Counted from the stretch's first letter, positions 1 through 8,456 are shown. The stretch is 14,036 nt of DNA from Treponema sp. (GCA_031279925.1 JAITHQ010000175.1:1-14036), one strand, 5' to 3'. Translations and numbers: made by a program. Notes: a model not told the origin generated them from the letters alone.

Positions 1-90
1 CGGGTTGGCGGTGTTTTTATGTTATGGGACAAAAACCCACCCCGGCCTTTTTTTTTAGGATTTGCCGCCGGTTTGGGTGTTTATTTTTTT

Positions 91-110
91 CCCCCCCCCC
101 CCCCCCCCCC
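91..110. repeat. Poly-C homopolymer tract (C20)
   Basis: Twenty consecutive C residues directly follow seven T residues. A tract of this length is far beyond chance. In treponemes and other host-associated bacteria, poly-G/poly-C tracts near promoters vary in length and switch expression of surface proteins (established for Treponema pallidum tpr genes). Here the tract is 184 bases upstream of a surface lipoprotein start and just upstream of -10-like hexamers, so a switch is plausible but inferred. The exact length may be a sequencing or assembly estimate. Confidence 0.9.
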
Positions 111-281
111 AGAAAAGTATTATACCAACCGGTTTATAAACATCCCAAAAAATCCGTTTTTCTGCTTTTTTTCTGTTTTTGCTCTGTTTTTCTTATCAAA
201 TGCGGAGGCAAACCCGCCTTTTTTCCATAATCCATATCTGTCTCTTTTTAACCCGCTGCGTATGCTTCGGGAATTTTATAC

Positions 282-287
282 AAGGAG
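282..287 (+). promoter_or_regulatory. Ribosome binding site fixing the start of the first lipoprotein gene
   Basis: AAGGAG lies 7 bases before the ATG at 295. This argues for that start over the in-frame ATG at 19, whose product would bury the lipoprotein signal peptide behind 92 low-complexity residues. Confidence 0.75.
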
Positions 288-294
288 TTTGAGC

Positions 295-2673
295 ATGAAG
301 AAAAGATGTTTTTTGGGAATATCAGCCGTTTTGCTGGTATTCGGTCTGGTTTTTACCGGCTGTGAGCAGCCAGTCGCGGAAACACTCAGCAGCGAGGCAA
401 AGGTTTCCAGCGTCACTATAGCAGGCGTTGAAGCCAGGCTTAAAGCTCCCAGTGATCAATGGAACCAGGCGGAAGCCGGTATTATTTTTATACCGGACAA
501 TAAAATGCAGGCCGCCCCGGTTTCCGCAAAGGCAAGTTCCGGCGCGACTGTCTATTTTGCGTCCAGCCCTTCAGAGCTGCTGGTTCCCAATTTTGTTGAA
601 GAGGCTGTTTTTGATTTTGAAGATAACGATATTTGTTATGTCGAAGTTTTCTCGGCCAATCATGACGCCTTTAATATCTACAAAATTCAGGTCCGTATTT
701 ACAGCAGTCTCGCCGCATTATCCAGTCTTACCATAAACGGCCTTGACGCGCCTTATGGGAATCCGGGTACTGCATGGAATTCGGAACGGGGCGGGAGTAT
801 TTTTGCCGGCTATAAACCGGACAATTGGACTATATCGGCAACGGCAACGCCCAATTCCAATGCGGTTATCAAATATGCCAAGGCTTCAGGCGGCGCGCAG
901 CCTGCTTCGTTCACCGCTACGCCGCCTGACAGTTTTGATTGGGGCGACTATCTGTATGTGCAGGTTACTTCCGAGCAGGGTGATTTAACATACTATTACA
1001 AAACAAAAATTCTGTATCACCAGGAAAGAACCATACAATGGGGACAGCCCGATGTTACAACAGCCCGAACAATTGATCCGGTATGGGAGAACGTTGCAGT
1101 TTTTGATGTTTCCAATGTGTATCCTGTCGATTCTACCGCGGAATTCATTGCGAATCCCGATACATCCGCATGGGCGAAAGTTCTTTGGGATTATGACGGC
1201 ATTTATGTACTTGTGGAAGTAACTGACCCGGACCCCTGTACGCTTGATAATGTTACCGGCAATCAACATCTCTATGATTCGGTTGAAGTATTCCTTGATG
1301 AAGACCGTCCGGCTACCGGAGCAACCGGCGGTTACGGCAGCGACGGCGGCCAGTACCGTATCGGTTCGCAGGGTACCAAAAGCGGCACTGCCAGCAATTT
1401 CCCTGGTACCGCGTGGGTTACGGAAACTGGCTACATAATACAGATGCGGGCTCCCTTTAGATGGGCGCAGCGTAACCCCGACAACGGCACAAGAATCGGC
1501 TTTGATATTACAGTTAACGTAGCCCACGGCAACGAACCCAGCCGCTACGGTGTCCTTGCATGGAACAATGTTGTAGATGCCAACTATAACAACGTCACCA
1601 ATTTCGGCGTGATTAACTTTGCCGGACGGCCCCAGGAAACCGATGCAAGCCTTGCAAGCCTTACTATTGGCGGCAAAACCGCCGCTCTTGGTACTCCTAA
1701 CGCTAACTATAGTAATGCAACTGCCGGTTCAGTTACCCTTGGCGCATCGCAGGCCAACTCTTCTCTTACCGTTACGCCAGTCACGACCGGAAGAAAAACC
1801 AGCCTGAAATATGCCAAAGTTACTGGTTCAGGCGCGCCTAATTTTGACACAGGCGCATCGTTAAGCCTTAATGCCGGTGATGTTGTGTACATTCAGGCAA
1901 CAGCGGAAAACGGAAGCGTACTTGTTTACAAGATTGAGGTTGGGCTTTTGTCTGATGATACTTCCCTTGGATCGGTTAGTATTGCTGATCAAACGGCAAC
2001 AATTGGCAATTCGGCGGCCAGCTTTACCGCAGCCGAGGTCAAGGTGGTTACGGTAGATAACGAAAATGCTTTGGCCAACGTCACTGTTACGGCAAACCCA
2101 ACCGATACTTTAGCGGGTGTTAGATACGGGACCAGTACCGCCAATACCAACCCTGTTAACTGGAGTACAACCGGGACTTTTACCAGCTTGACCAATGGAG
2201 CCTATATTGGCGTAGAAGTTACCGCGCAGGATGGAACCGTCAATTACTTCAAATTCCGTATCGCCTATGGCAACAGTGACGCAACGCCTACCGCCATTAC
2301 CGTTGGCGGCGTGTCCGTGACGCTGGGAACGCCGGGTACATATTCAGGCAACGGCCCATTTGCCGGCGGTACTGCCGGCAGCGTTACGCTTACCGCAGAG
2401 CAGGCCGGAAACGGCAGTAATGTGACGGTGGCTGCAACGCTTCCTTCCGGCGCAACTGTCCGGTATAACTGGGGAGCGGATTTTTTTGGAAGCCAATACA
2501 CGGCTGGAACCTGGAATACCACCGGAGCGGGTCTGTTCGCCGGAGGTTCCGCTTTTGGCGGCTTTGTCACCGTAGACCCCGGTGTCAACAACGCGCTTAT
2601 CTTTATTGAGGTTACTTCGGAAAACGGCATTGTGGTAAACGTCTATGCGGTTTCCTGTAGGGTAAGCGGCTAA
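295..2673 (+). CDS. Surface lipoprotein with CBM9-like domain and cadherin-like/Ig-like repeats
   Basis: A 792-residue predicted lipoprotein. Residues 1-22 form a signal peptide (Lys-Lys-Arg, then a hydrophobic stretch) ending in lipobox VFTGC, with the lipidated Cys at 23. Repeated beta-sandwich units follow, at about residues 30-135 and 137-243, and again at about 448-552, 553-659 and 660-792. Each starts with a motif like 'LSSLTINGL' and ends with a 'V.VTSENG....Y.v' strand, the pattern of the cadherin-like beta-sandwich family common in gut lipoproteins. Between them, about residues 246-444 resemble a family 9 carbohydrate-binding module (CBM9/DOMON-like). Visible signs are 'IDPVWENV', 'AKVLWDYDGIYVLVEVTDP', an acidic 'DSVEVFLDED' and 'GFDITVNV'. 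CBM9 modules bind ends of cellulose and xylan chains. The likely role is anchoring plant polysaccharide at the cell surface; no catalytic domain is visible. It is first in a co-directional set with a CE15-type esterase. Domain names come from pattern recognition, and exact borders are uncertain. Confidence 0.8.
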   Translation: MKKRCFLGISAVLLVFGLVFTGCEQPVAETLSSEAKVSSVTIAGVEARLKAPSDQWNQAEAGIIFIPDNKMQAAPVSAKASSGATVYFASSPSELLVPNFVEEAVFDFEDNDICYVEVFSANHDAFNIYKIQVRIYSSLAALSSLTINGLDAPYGNPGTAWNSERGGSIFAGYKPDNWTISATATPNSNAVIKYAKASGGAQPASFTATPPDSFDWGDYLYVQVTSEQGDLTYYYKTKILYHQERTIQWGQPDVTTARTIDPVWENVAVFDVSNVYPVDSTAEFIANPDTSAWAKVLWDYDGIYVLVEVTDPDPCTLDNVTGNQHLYDSVEVFLDEDRPATGATGGYGSDGGQYRIGSQGTKSGTASNFPGTAWVTETGYIIQMRAPFRWAQRNPDNGTRIGFDITVNVAHGNEPSRYGVLAWNNVVDANYNNVTNFGVINFAGRPQETDASLASLTIGGKTAALGTPNANYSNATAGSVTLGASQANSSLTVTPVTTGRKTSLKYAKVTGSGAPNFDTGASLSLNAGDVVYIQATAENGSVLVYKIEVGLLSDDTSLGSVSIADQTATIGNSAASFTAAEVKVVTVDNENALANVTVTANPTDTLAGVRYGTSTANTNPVNWSTTGTFTSLTNGAYIGVEVTAQDGTVNYFKFRIAYGNSDATPTAITVGGVSVTLGTPGTYSGNGPFAGGTAGSVTLTAEQAGNGSNVTVAATLPSGATVRYNWGADFFGSQYTAGTWNTTGAGLFAGGSAFGGFVTVDPGVNNALIFIEVTSENGIVVNVYAVSCRVSG

Positions 2674-2699
2674 TTGCTGGCTGCCGTAAGAGAAATAGA

Positions 2700-2731
2700 A
2701 TGCGCTGAAAAATGATGATTATTCAGCGCAT
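2700..2731 (+). other. Intergenic stem-loop 1
   Basis: ATGCGCTGAA (2700-2709) pairs perfectly with TTCAGCGCAT (2722-2731). After an A-A mismatch, AAT/ATT extends the stem around a GATG loop. No T-run follows, so this is not a standard terminator. It sits between the CBM9 lipoprotein and the esterase gene and could stabilise or process the operon mRNA. Confidence 0.6.
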
Positions 2732-2746
2732 CAATAACAAGCAAAA

Positions 2747-2768
2747 ACCGGCTGCGCAGGCAGCCGGT
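2747..2768 (+). other. Intergenic stem-loop 2
   Basis: ACCGGCTGC (2747-2755) pairs perfectly with GCAGCCGGT (2760-2768) around a GCAG loop, giving a 9-bp GC-rich stem. On the + strand it is followed by AATTC, not a T-run. Read on the - strand it would be followed by TTTTT, so it could terminate antisense transcription. With stem-loop 1 it fills most of the gap before the esterase ribosome site. Confidence 0.6.
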
Positions 2769-2798
2769 AATTCTAACGACAATAATGGAGAAATTAAA

Positions 2799-4436
2799 AT
2801 GATTAAAACTTTTCGTACAATTGCGTTTACCGCATTGGTGGTTTTTGCGGTCTTCATAATGGCCGCTTGTCAAGATCCGGTCGCTGACCCTGAGCCTACC
2901 GGCAGCATTACTCCCCTTCCGGGCGCGCCCGGCGGCGGCGCCAGTGCGGGAGACAATTTCCCGGTATTTAACATCAATAACCTGCCTTCTGTGGCCATGT
3001 GGAACAGAAGCGGTGAAACAGTTAATCTGCCCAACCCTTTTACTTTTGCGGACGGAACTGCGGTCACGGCTGACACTGACTGGCCCAGACGCCGGGCGGA
3101 AATCCAAAAAATACTGGAGTATTACTACCAGGGTTTATATCCGCCTCAACCCACCAAAGTAGAGGTTAGCGGAACCGGCGTTAACGGAGCCGGTAACTTG
3201 ACTATCACTGTAACGGCCAACAACACAACAAAGAGTTTCACTGTTAACACTTTGTGGATACCCGAGACCGCTCCCAACGGGCAGCCGCCGAGTGCAACCA
3301 ATAAAATCCCCCTGGTACTCTGTGTGGGCGCAACAAACACCGTATACCGGAATAACGGCTATGCCACAATAGATTTCGGGGCAAACTCTGACGCCTTAAC
3401 CGGCATCGTTAACGACATTTTTGGCTACAGCGATACATCCCCCGACCGGCCATCGGCTTTCATGCGCGAGGCATGGAAGGCGGCGCGGATACTTGACGCG
3501 GCGGAAATTGGCATAGGCGGCGGCGTTATCGATCCGGATAAGTTCCTGGTAACCGGCATGTCCCGCTGGGGCAAAGACGCCCTGTATATCGGCGCTTTTG
3601 CGGAAAGCATGAGCGGCAAAAGAATAGCGGTAACTAACCCGGTTTCATCGGGCGGCGGCGGAACCACGATTGACCGTTTTACCAACCTGATTGCCAAAAA
3701 CTCCCTGTTTATCAAAGATTTGAATGATACAGTCGGCGGTACGCCTCATGCCATAGTGGTGTCCCCGGACGACCCGGATGCAACGGAATTATCAAGAGGT
3801 ACATCGGGCGTCGAGAGCCATTTTGTCGCCACCGGTTTAACCAACTGGTTCGGCAAACGTTTTTTTGAGTTTACCGAAGTACACTCCGATTGGGATTGCG
3901 ACCAAAACGGCAGTAATCATGGCATTATTGGTACAGCGCCTTTTGACGGCCACTTTGTAACCAGCCTGGTTGCTCCCCGCGGCCTTTTAATTCATGAAGG
4001 CTGGATAACATACCGGAATAATCCCGAAAGCAACTATTTTATCTATTTGGCAACAAAAGAGGTGTATCACTTCCTTGACGCCGAGAAAAAGATCGGCGTC
4101 CGGCTCTATACCATACCGCATTCACAACCGGTACGGGAACAGTACGACCTGGTGGATTTTGCCAACTACTATTTTAACAGCCTTAACCCCGGCCTGAATT
4201 ATGCGCGGCAGGAAGGTATAGATACTTATCCGGTTCCTGTACTGGATGCCTTCTGTGACAATGACCCCCTGTTTGAGGGCGCTCATTATGCGGACTGGTT
4301 CGATGAACGCAATAAGGATAAAGCAGGGCGGTTTGAGTATTTAAAACTGAACTGGGCCAGCCCCAAAAAACCGGCGGGCTCCTCGGTGGCCGATGTGGTT
4401 AAAGCGGAATTTGACCGGCGCGGCGTTGAATATTAA
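2799..4436 (+). CDS. Glucuronoyl esterase-like lipoprotein (carbohydrate esterase family 15)
   Basis: A 545-residue predicted lipoprotein. The chosen ATG has GGAG 8 bases upstream and begins a signal peptide ending 'FIMAAC'. An in-frame ATG at 2712 would start inside stem-loop 1 and is rejected. After a Gly/Pro-rich linker, the domain opens with 'LPNPFTFADGTAVT' and 'DWPRRRAEIQKILEYYYQG', the typical N-terminal pattern of CE15. The nucleophile elbow is VTGMSRWGKDA (Ser255 in GxSRxGK). The catalytic His is His385 in 'APFDGHFVTSLVAPRGL'. CE15 enzymes cleave the ester between 4-O-methyl-glucuronic acid on xylan and lignin alcohols. The position that carries the canonical acid (Glu in 'PQES') appears as Ser in 'TNPVSSGGGG', as in the non-canonical bacterial members that supply the acid from elsewhere. 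Probably envelope-anchored, working with the CBM9 lipoprotein encoded upstream. The family call is strong; the exact substrate is inferred. Confidence 0.87.
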   Translation: MIKTFRTIAFTALVVFAVFIMAACQDPVADPEPTGSITPLPGAPGGGASAGDNFPVFNINNLPSVAMWNRSGETVNLPNPFTFADGTAVTADTDWPRRRAEIQKILEYYYQGLYPPQPTKVEVSGTGVNGAGNLTITVTANNTTKSFTVNTLWIPETAPNGQPPSATNKIPLVLCVGATNTVYRNNGYATIDFGANSDALTGIVNDIFGYSDTSPDRPSAFMREAWKAARILDAAEIGIGGGVIDPDKFLVTGMSRWGKDALYIGAFAESMSGKRIAVTNPVSSGGGGTTIDRFTNLIAKNSLFIKDLNDTVGGTPHAIVVSPDDPDATELSRGTSGVESHFVATGLTNWFGKRFFEFTEVHSDWDCDQNGSNHGIIGTAPFDGHFVTSLVAPRGLLIHEGWITYRNNPESNYFIYLATKEVYHFLDAEKKIGVRLYTIPHSQPVREQYDLVDFANYYFNSLNPGLNYARQEGIDTYPVPVLDAFCDNDPLFEGAHYADWFDERNKDKAGRFEYLKLNWASPKKPAGSSVADVVKAEFDRRGVEY

Positions 4437-4462
4437 ATCGCGGATTTAAAAACTTGTGGCGG

Positions 4463-4492
4463 GGAGAGGCCGTACCAAAATGCGGCCTCTCC
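4463..4492 (+). other. Intergenic stem-loop 3
   Basis: GGAGAGGCCG (4463-4472) pairs perfectly over 10 bp with CGGCCTCTCC (4483-4492) around a 10-base loop. No T-run follows (GTATGTATAA). It lies between the esterase stop and the outer-membrane protein ribosome site. It may be a weak terminator or an mRNA processing/stability element that sets relative expression of the two genes. Confidence 0.6.
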
Positions 4493-4525
4493 GTATGTAT
4501 AACACAGCTTCCAAGGAGGAACAGC

Positions 4526-5929
4526 ATGAAAAAAACGGCTGCGTTTTTGGCAATAATGGTTCTGTTTACCGGCAAGGTCTTTTCAGAATTCGATTTCGGT
4601 TTTTATGGTAAGGGGGTATTCACCCCTATCGCTTTCTCCGGTAATGACAGTTCTGTTTCGGCGGCTACTGCTACCTATGCGAATAACAGCAGGCCCGATG
4701 TCGGTTTTACCATGCTGGGCAACAATGACAGCAAAACTATCGGCATGGTTGGCGATGTTAATTTTAATCTGAGCGGCACAGCCGGTATCGGCTCAAATGC
4801 CAATATATGGGTTGCTCCCTTTGATTGGATTAAACTTACACTGGGCAAATTTGAAGCGGATGAGTTCAGGGGGCAAGTCGGCACTTCGGATTTTGGGTCA
4901 TGGATGCTTCCAGAGGGTTCCAAAGATGAAGACGCTATCTTTAACCGGTTTAAATCGGATGTTGGGGCGCATATAATCGTAAAGCCCCTGTTCTGGCTGG
5001 ATTCCGAATGGGCCGATTTGATTATTGCGGGCGCTGTAGGCAGCAGTCTTGGCGGTGAACGGGCCTTTAACAATATAATGGGCTGGAGCGCGGAAGATGT
5101 TTACCTTGCGGGACAGGGGGCCATTGGCTACCGTATTCCCGGCATTGGGTTTGTCCGTTTTCAGTTTATCGGCAATAACCGCGAAGTGTACCTGGAAGAT
5201 TACCCATCCACCGGGCAAAACGGTAAATACCGCATGATGAGCGGACTTTCTACCAACTCGGACTCGGATATTATCCAGACTGCCTTTCTCTATGACGGCA
5301 TAGAAAATCTTAAAATAGACGCGGGGCTAAAGGTCCCCCTTGCATATACTACCAGCCTGCCGGATTATGTTTATTACCATTCCAATTATACCACGCCGCC
5401 GTATCAAACCGGCAGCCTGGCGGGGAATGATAATCTGGAAATACAGCAGCCCTATCTTCTGTCTTTGGGGGCGTCGTATGCGTGGAACAATCTAAACGCC
5501 TTGCTCCGCACGGACCTTTCCTTTGGCGGAAAATATGTACACGAAGGAGTCAGGACAATAACCATAGGGCAGGGTATGGGAATAGCTGCAAGCGTAAGTT
5601 ATGGATTTTTACAGCGGTTTAGGGCAGGGCTCGATTTGGGGTTTAACTACCATCAAATTGATTCTATCGAAGTTAATGGAAAAACAGAACTTATCGGTGA
5701 ACGCAAAAATGACCAGGAAACCAGCGAGCATAACGATTTTGGTTTCATGCCCTGGTTCTCCATGAATTTGGGCGGGGGCTCGATAAAAACCGGAGTGGCG
5801 GTTATGATGCCCAGCAGCCCGCGCTACAGTTATGACCCAAATCATCCGGCAAGGTCTGACGGCTGGCGGCAAACACATTCAGGCGAGCCGCTTATTTCCA
5901 TTCCTATTTCCCTGACCTACTATTTCTAA
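4526..5929 (+). CDS. Predicted outer-membrane beta-barrel protein
   Basis: A 467-residue protein. The ATG is preceded by AAGGAGG (4513-4519) at good spacing. The first 20 residues form a Sec signal peptide (MKKT..., cleavage likely after 'KVFS'). An upstream in-frame start at 4454 would overlap stem-loop 3 and is rejected. The mature protein alternates polar and hydrophobic residues, with many Gly and aromatic residues ('FDFGFYGKGVFTPIAF', 'IKLTLGKFEADEFRGQVG', 'GFMPWFSMNLGG'). It ends 'ISIPISLTYYF', and a terminal Phe is the usual signal for barrel assembly by BamA. It resembles porin-like barrels of treponemes. It could let oligosaccharides released by the neighbouring esterase cross the outer membrane, but that role is inferred only from the operon. 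The next gene starts 13 bases after its stop. Confidence 0.75.
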   Translation: MKKTAAFLAIMVLFTGKVFSEFDFGFYGKGVFTPIAFSGNDSSVSAATATYANNSRPDVGFTMLGNNDSKTIGMVGDVNFNLSGTAGIGSNANIWVAPFDWIKLTLGKFEADEFRGQVGTSDFGSWMLPEGSKDEDAIFNRFKSDVGAHIIVKPLFWLDSEWADLIIAGAVGSSLGGERAFNNIMGWSAEDVYLAGQGAIGYRIPGIGFVRFQFIGNNREVYLEDYPSTGQNGKYRMMSGLSTNSDSDIIQTAFLYDGIENLKIDAGLKVPLAYTTSLPDYVYYHSNYTTPPYQTGSLAGNDNLEIQQPYLLSLGASYAWNNLNALLRTDLSFGGKYVHEGVRTITIGQGMGIAASVSYGFLQRFRAGLDLGFNYHQIDSIEVNGKTELIGERKNDQETSEHNDFGFMPWFSMNLGGGSIKTGVAVMMPSSPRYSYDPNHPARSDGWRQTHSGEPLISIPISLTYYF

Positions 5930-5942
5930 TGCGGAGGTTCCG

Positions 5943-8225
5943 ATGAAACTAAATGCCGCCTTTCTTGCGACGCTTGCAATACTATCCTGTTTGTTCTTTT
6001 GGGGCTGTGACCATAGCCTGGGTTATACACGGGAACTGGTCAATCCAGTATTCATGGTATCAATTGACCCCTTGCAAAACGGTTCGATTCGGGCTATCCC
6101 CGCCGAGGGAATAGCCGGAACTCAAATTACCCTGGCCGTTAACCCCAAACCAGGTTATGTATTAAAGGCGGATTCTCTAACAGGCTACCAACTTGGCTCG
6201 GACAGAACGCTGCCGCAGAATCCGGTTTATCGTTTTAACCTGAACGCCGACATCGGCATACGCGCCGAATTTGAACCGGTTGCGACGGGCAGGTTTACCG
6301 CAAGCGTAGACGAAACGATACAGGGCGGCGCTTTATTGGCCTATGCAAAAGTAAGCCAGTGGAATGGCGACCTGTTACGGGCGCCGTCTGGCCGGCCAGG
6401 AACAACTACGATTGCCATATATATTATTGCCAACCCAGGCTATGTCCTTAAAGAAGGAAGCATGAAGTACAGCGGGGAGGGCGTTCCCGAAACTCCCATA
6501 GTTTACCCCTATGAATTTCCGCTGCCCGACGCCAATATTACCGTTACCGCGGAATTTGAAAAACAAACCGCTGCGGGGTATATTGCAAGCGGAAAGAAAG
6601 CCCTGCTGCAGGATGATTATGACAGCGCCGCCATTGCCTTTGAAGCGGCATATCAGCTTGCGCCCGATAATAACGAGGCGATTTTTTATTCTAGCCTGGG
6701 AAGCCTGGTGTCCATTGCAATAAATGACAAAGTCCGCAGGTTGCTTAACGACGCCGGCATTGGCAACTACCCCAGTACGCTTAATAATTTGCTGACAGCG
6801 GGCGACGCCTGGGATAGTTATAAGGAACATGATTCCGACCCCAATTTTCAGCACAGGCCAGGCTGGCTTGATGATTATCTTGGCATAACGCTCCCCGATT
6901 TGCGTTCCCCTTCCTATACGGGCTATTACTCCTTTGTAAATCAAAACGAATTAATGGACGGTACGCTTATTGAAGGTAAAAAAAACATGGCGCGGTTCAT
7001 ATTACTTTTATTCTTCAACCTGATAGATGACGCTTACATAGACAGCTTGAATGTGGTTGTGGACGATGCGCTTAAATATATTTTTGGCGATGCTTTTGAA
7101 GCAGCGGCAGCACGGGCCGCCCGGCTGGATTGGGGCGACAGTATCACCATTGAAGCGGGCATAGCGGAAAAACTTTTTTTGGACAAGTTCCTTGCCGCAG
7201 GCGACCACATAGGCCGCCCGGAACTGGAAATTATTTTTTCCGGCCTCCGTACCGTTAAGGCCGGCCTTGAATGGCTTGCCGCTTACGATTTGCGGTTCGA
7301 CCGGTATATATTCAGGCTTTGGTCATTTAACGCCGTGGATTATGGCACTGTTTTTCCCCATTTCCCCGGATTGTTTTACGAAATCAATAAACCTTTTTAC
7401 AGGCCGGAACAAATTGCCTCCATCAATGACGGAACCGGCGGCGTACAAAGGGTTATTAATGATGTCGCTGAATTTTTTTTACAGAACATGGACAGCCGGT
7501 TTATTTCTTTTCCCGGCGAGGCCCTCAGAATACCTGACATGCTGCCGCTGCGGAGTCCGTTTCTTAAAGAACGGCGCGGCGCCCAGGGAATGCTGCAAAA
7601 ATCCAGAGCCGATATTGTCAAGGCGCTTGATTCGCTGCTTGGGGTTTATGACTATTACTATACCAGCGCCGATACTGAAATTCCCCTTGCGGTTAAAAAC
7701 GGGAAAAGCAAATACCAATGGGTTAAAAGCGCCGTTGGCCAGTTAAAAGACGCTGTTAACTCAGGCGGTAATTTTTATTTCCCGGAAACATTGCCTTCAA
7801 GCGGGGTAGACTGGGCCTATAGTCAGGGAAACAGCAAATACGGCATTAATATGGGGAAGCTATTCAATCCTGGTCAACTTGCGCTGGATAAATTGATTGT
7901 TACCGAAACCGGCGGTAAACGTCCGCAGTTTTTTGGGTGGAAGAATGACAATACCGCCTCGGAAGGGACATACATCGGAAGACGGGAAGATTTTGAGGGG
8001 TACAAGTACACCGGTTTTAAATTGAACCTTAAACCCCTTAAAGAAGTTATTGTCAAAGGTCTTGAAAAGGACGGCAGGGTATTACATGATACTGAATATG
8101 CCCACGCCCTGTTTCCAGACCTGTTGTTTTTTGAAAACATACAAAACAGCCTGGATGTTCCGTTCATGAATGGACGGAGACTCTATACATTCTACTATGA
8201 TTTGTATGATTACACCAGGAAATAA
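5943..8225 (+). CDS. Large lipoprotein with two bacterial-repeat domains, a TPR segment and an unassigned C-terminal region
   Basis: A 760-residue predicted lipoprotein. GGAGG (5933-5937) precedes the ATG. The signal peptide ends in lipobox LFFWGC (Cys22). Residues about 38-111 and 113-205 look like two copies of the InlB-B/bacterial-repeat fold ('NGSIRAIPAEGIAGTQITLA', 'NPKPGYVLK', then 'NPGYVLKEGS', each closing with 'ITVTAEFE'-like strands). Residues about 208-260 contain a TPR-like helix pair ('AAGYIASGKKALLQDDYDSA', 'AFEAAYQLAPDNNEAI'). The remaining roughly 500 residues are rich in aromatic and charged residues and match no family I recognise. Their 'N-L..LL.AGD.W' and 'F.L.P...' segments suggest a mostly helical envelope protein. 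It is the last gene of the operon and might be a scaffold or partner of the barrel protein encoded 13 bases upstream. A function cannot be named from sequence alone. Confidence 0.7.
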   Translation: MKLNAAFLATLAILSCLFFWGCDHSLGYTRELVNPVFMVSIDPLQNGSIRAIPAEGIAGTQITLAVNPKPGYVLKADSLTGYQLGSDRTLPQNPVYRFNLNADIGIRAEFEPVATGRFTASVDETIQGGALLAYAKVSQWNGDLLRAPSGRPGTTTIAIYIIANPGYVLKEGSMKYSGEGVPETPIVYPYEFPLPDANITVTAEFEKQTAAGYIASGKKALLQDDYDSAAIAFEAAYQLAPDNNEAIFYSSLGSLVSIAINDKVRRLLNDAGIGNYPSTLNNLLTAGDAWDSYKEHDSDPNFQHRPGWLDDYLGITLPDLRSPSYTGYYSFVNQNELMDGTLIEGKKNMARFILLLFFNLIDDAYIDSLNVVVDDALKYIFGDAFEAAAARAARLDWGDSITIEAGIAEKLFLDKFLAAGDHIGRPELEIIFSGLRTVKAGLEWLAAYDLRFDRYIFRLWSFNAVDYGTVFPHFPGLFYEINKPFYRPEQIASINDGTGGVQRVINDVAEFFLQNMDSRFISFPGEALRIPDMLPLRSPFLKERRGAQGMLQKSRADIVKALDSLLGVYDYYYTSADTEIPLAVKNGKSKYQWVKSAVGQLKDAVNSGGNFYFPETLPSSGVDWAYSQGNSKYGINMGKLFNPGQLALDKLIVTETGGKRPQFFGWKNDNTASEGTYIGRREDFEGYKYTGFKLNLKPLKEVIVKGLEKDGRVLHDTEYAHALFPDLLFFENIQNSLDVPFMNGRRLYTFYYDLYDYTRK

Positions 8226-8256
8226 GAAGGTATGATTCCTGTCAGGCTACGCAGTA

Positions 8257-8274
8257 GTGCCAGGCACGTTTTTT
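8257..8274 (+). terminator. Possible terminator of the envelope operon
   Basis: GTGC (8257-8260), loop CAG and GCAC (8264-8267) are followed by G and T6 (8269-8274), 31 bases after the last lipoprotein stop. The stem is only 4 bp, so the call relies on position and the T-run. Confidence 0.35.
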
Positions 8275-8427
8275 AATGCGGATTAATCGCGGCAAAATCT
8301 GGTCTGTAGCCTGGACCGGCTTTGTACAGAAACCCCGCCCGGCGCTGGTTCTACAGGCAGAAGAATATCGTTTGACCGGAACGGATATACTCGTCCTGAT
8401 TACTACCGCCCTGCCCGCAACCACTGC

Positions 8428-8456
8428 TTGTATTTTATCCCGCCGCATTGTATTAT
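8428..8456 (+). promoter_or_regulatory. Sigma70-type promoter for the SRP RNA
   Basis: TTGTAT (8428-8433, 4 of 6 to TTGACA) and TATTAT (8451-8456, 5 of 6 to TATAAT) are separated by exactly 17 bases. This predicts a start near 8463, at the 5' edge of the SRP RNA fold. Confidence 0.6.

Larger units (their letters stand above)
1..294. other. Pyrimidine-rich upstream region of the envelope operon
   Basis: There is no convincing gene here. A reading frame is open from position 19 into the lipoprotein gene, but it encodes low-complexity Phe/Pro-rich sequence with a poly-Pro block from the C20 tract. It is also followed by a clear ribosome site and signal peptide at 295, so it is treated as untranslated. 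The stretch holds a T9 run (48-56), a T7 run (84-90) and a C20 run (91-110). AT-rich -10-like hexamers are visible at 118-123 (TATTAT) and 135-140 (TATAAA), but neither has a good -35 box at normal spacing. Confidence 0.5.

Noticed and set aside
19..294. N-terminal extension of the first lipoprotein from ATG at 19
   Set aside because: It is low-complexity Phe/Pro sequence created by T and C runs, and it would place 92 residues before a perfect lipoprotein signal peptide that has its own ribosome site.
985..1527. - strand frame of 180 codons within the CBM9 lipoprotein gene
   Set aside because: It is a shadow of a strong coding frame. The opposite frame carries the domain patterns.
8280..8427. 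tRNA or other RNA gene before the SRP promoter
   Set aside because: Small pairings exist (TCTGTA with TACAGA), but there is no tRNA cloverleaf or T-loop and no known RNA motif.
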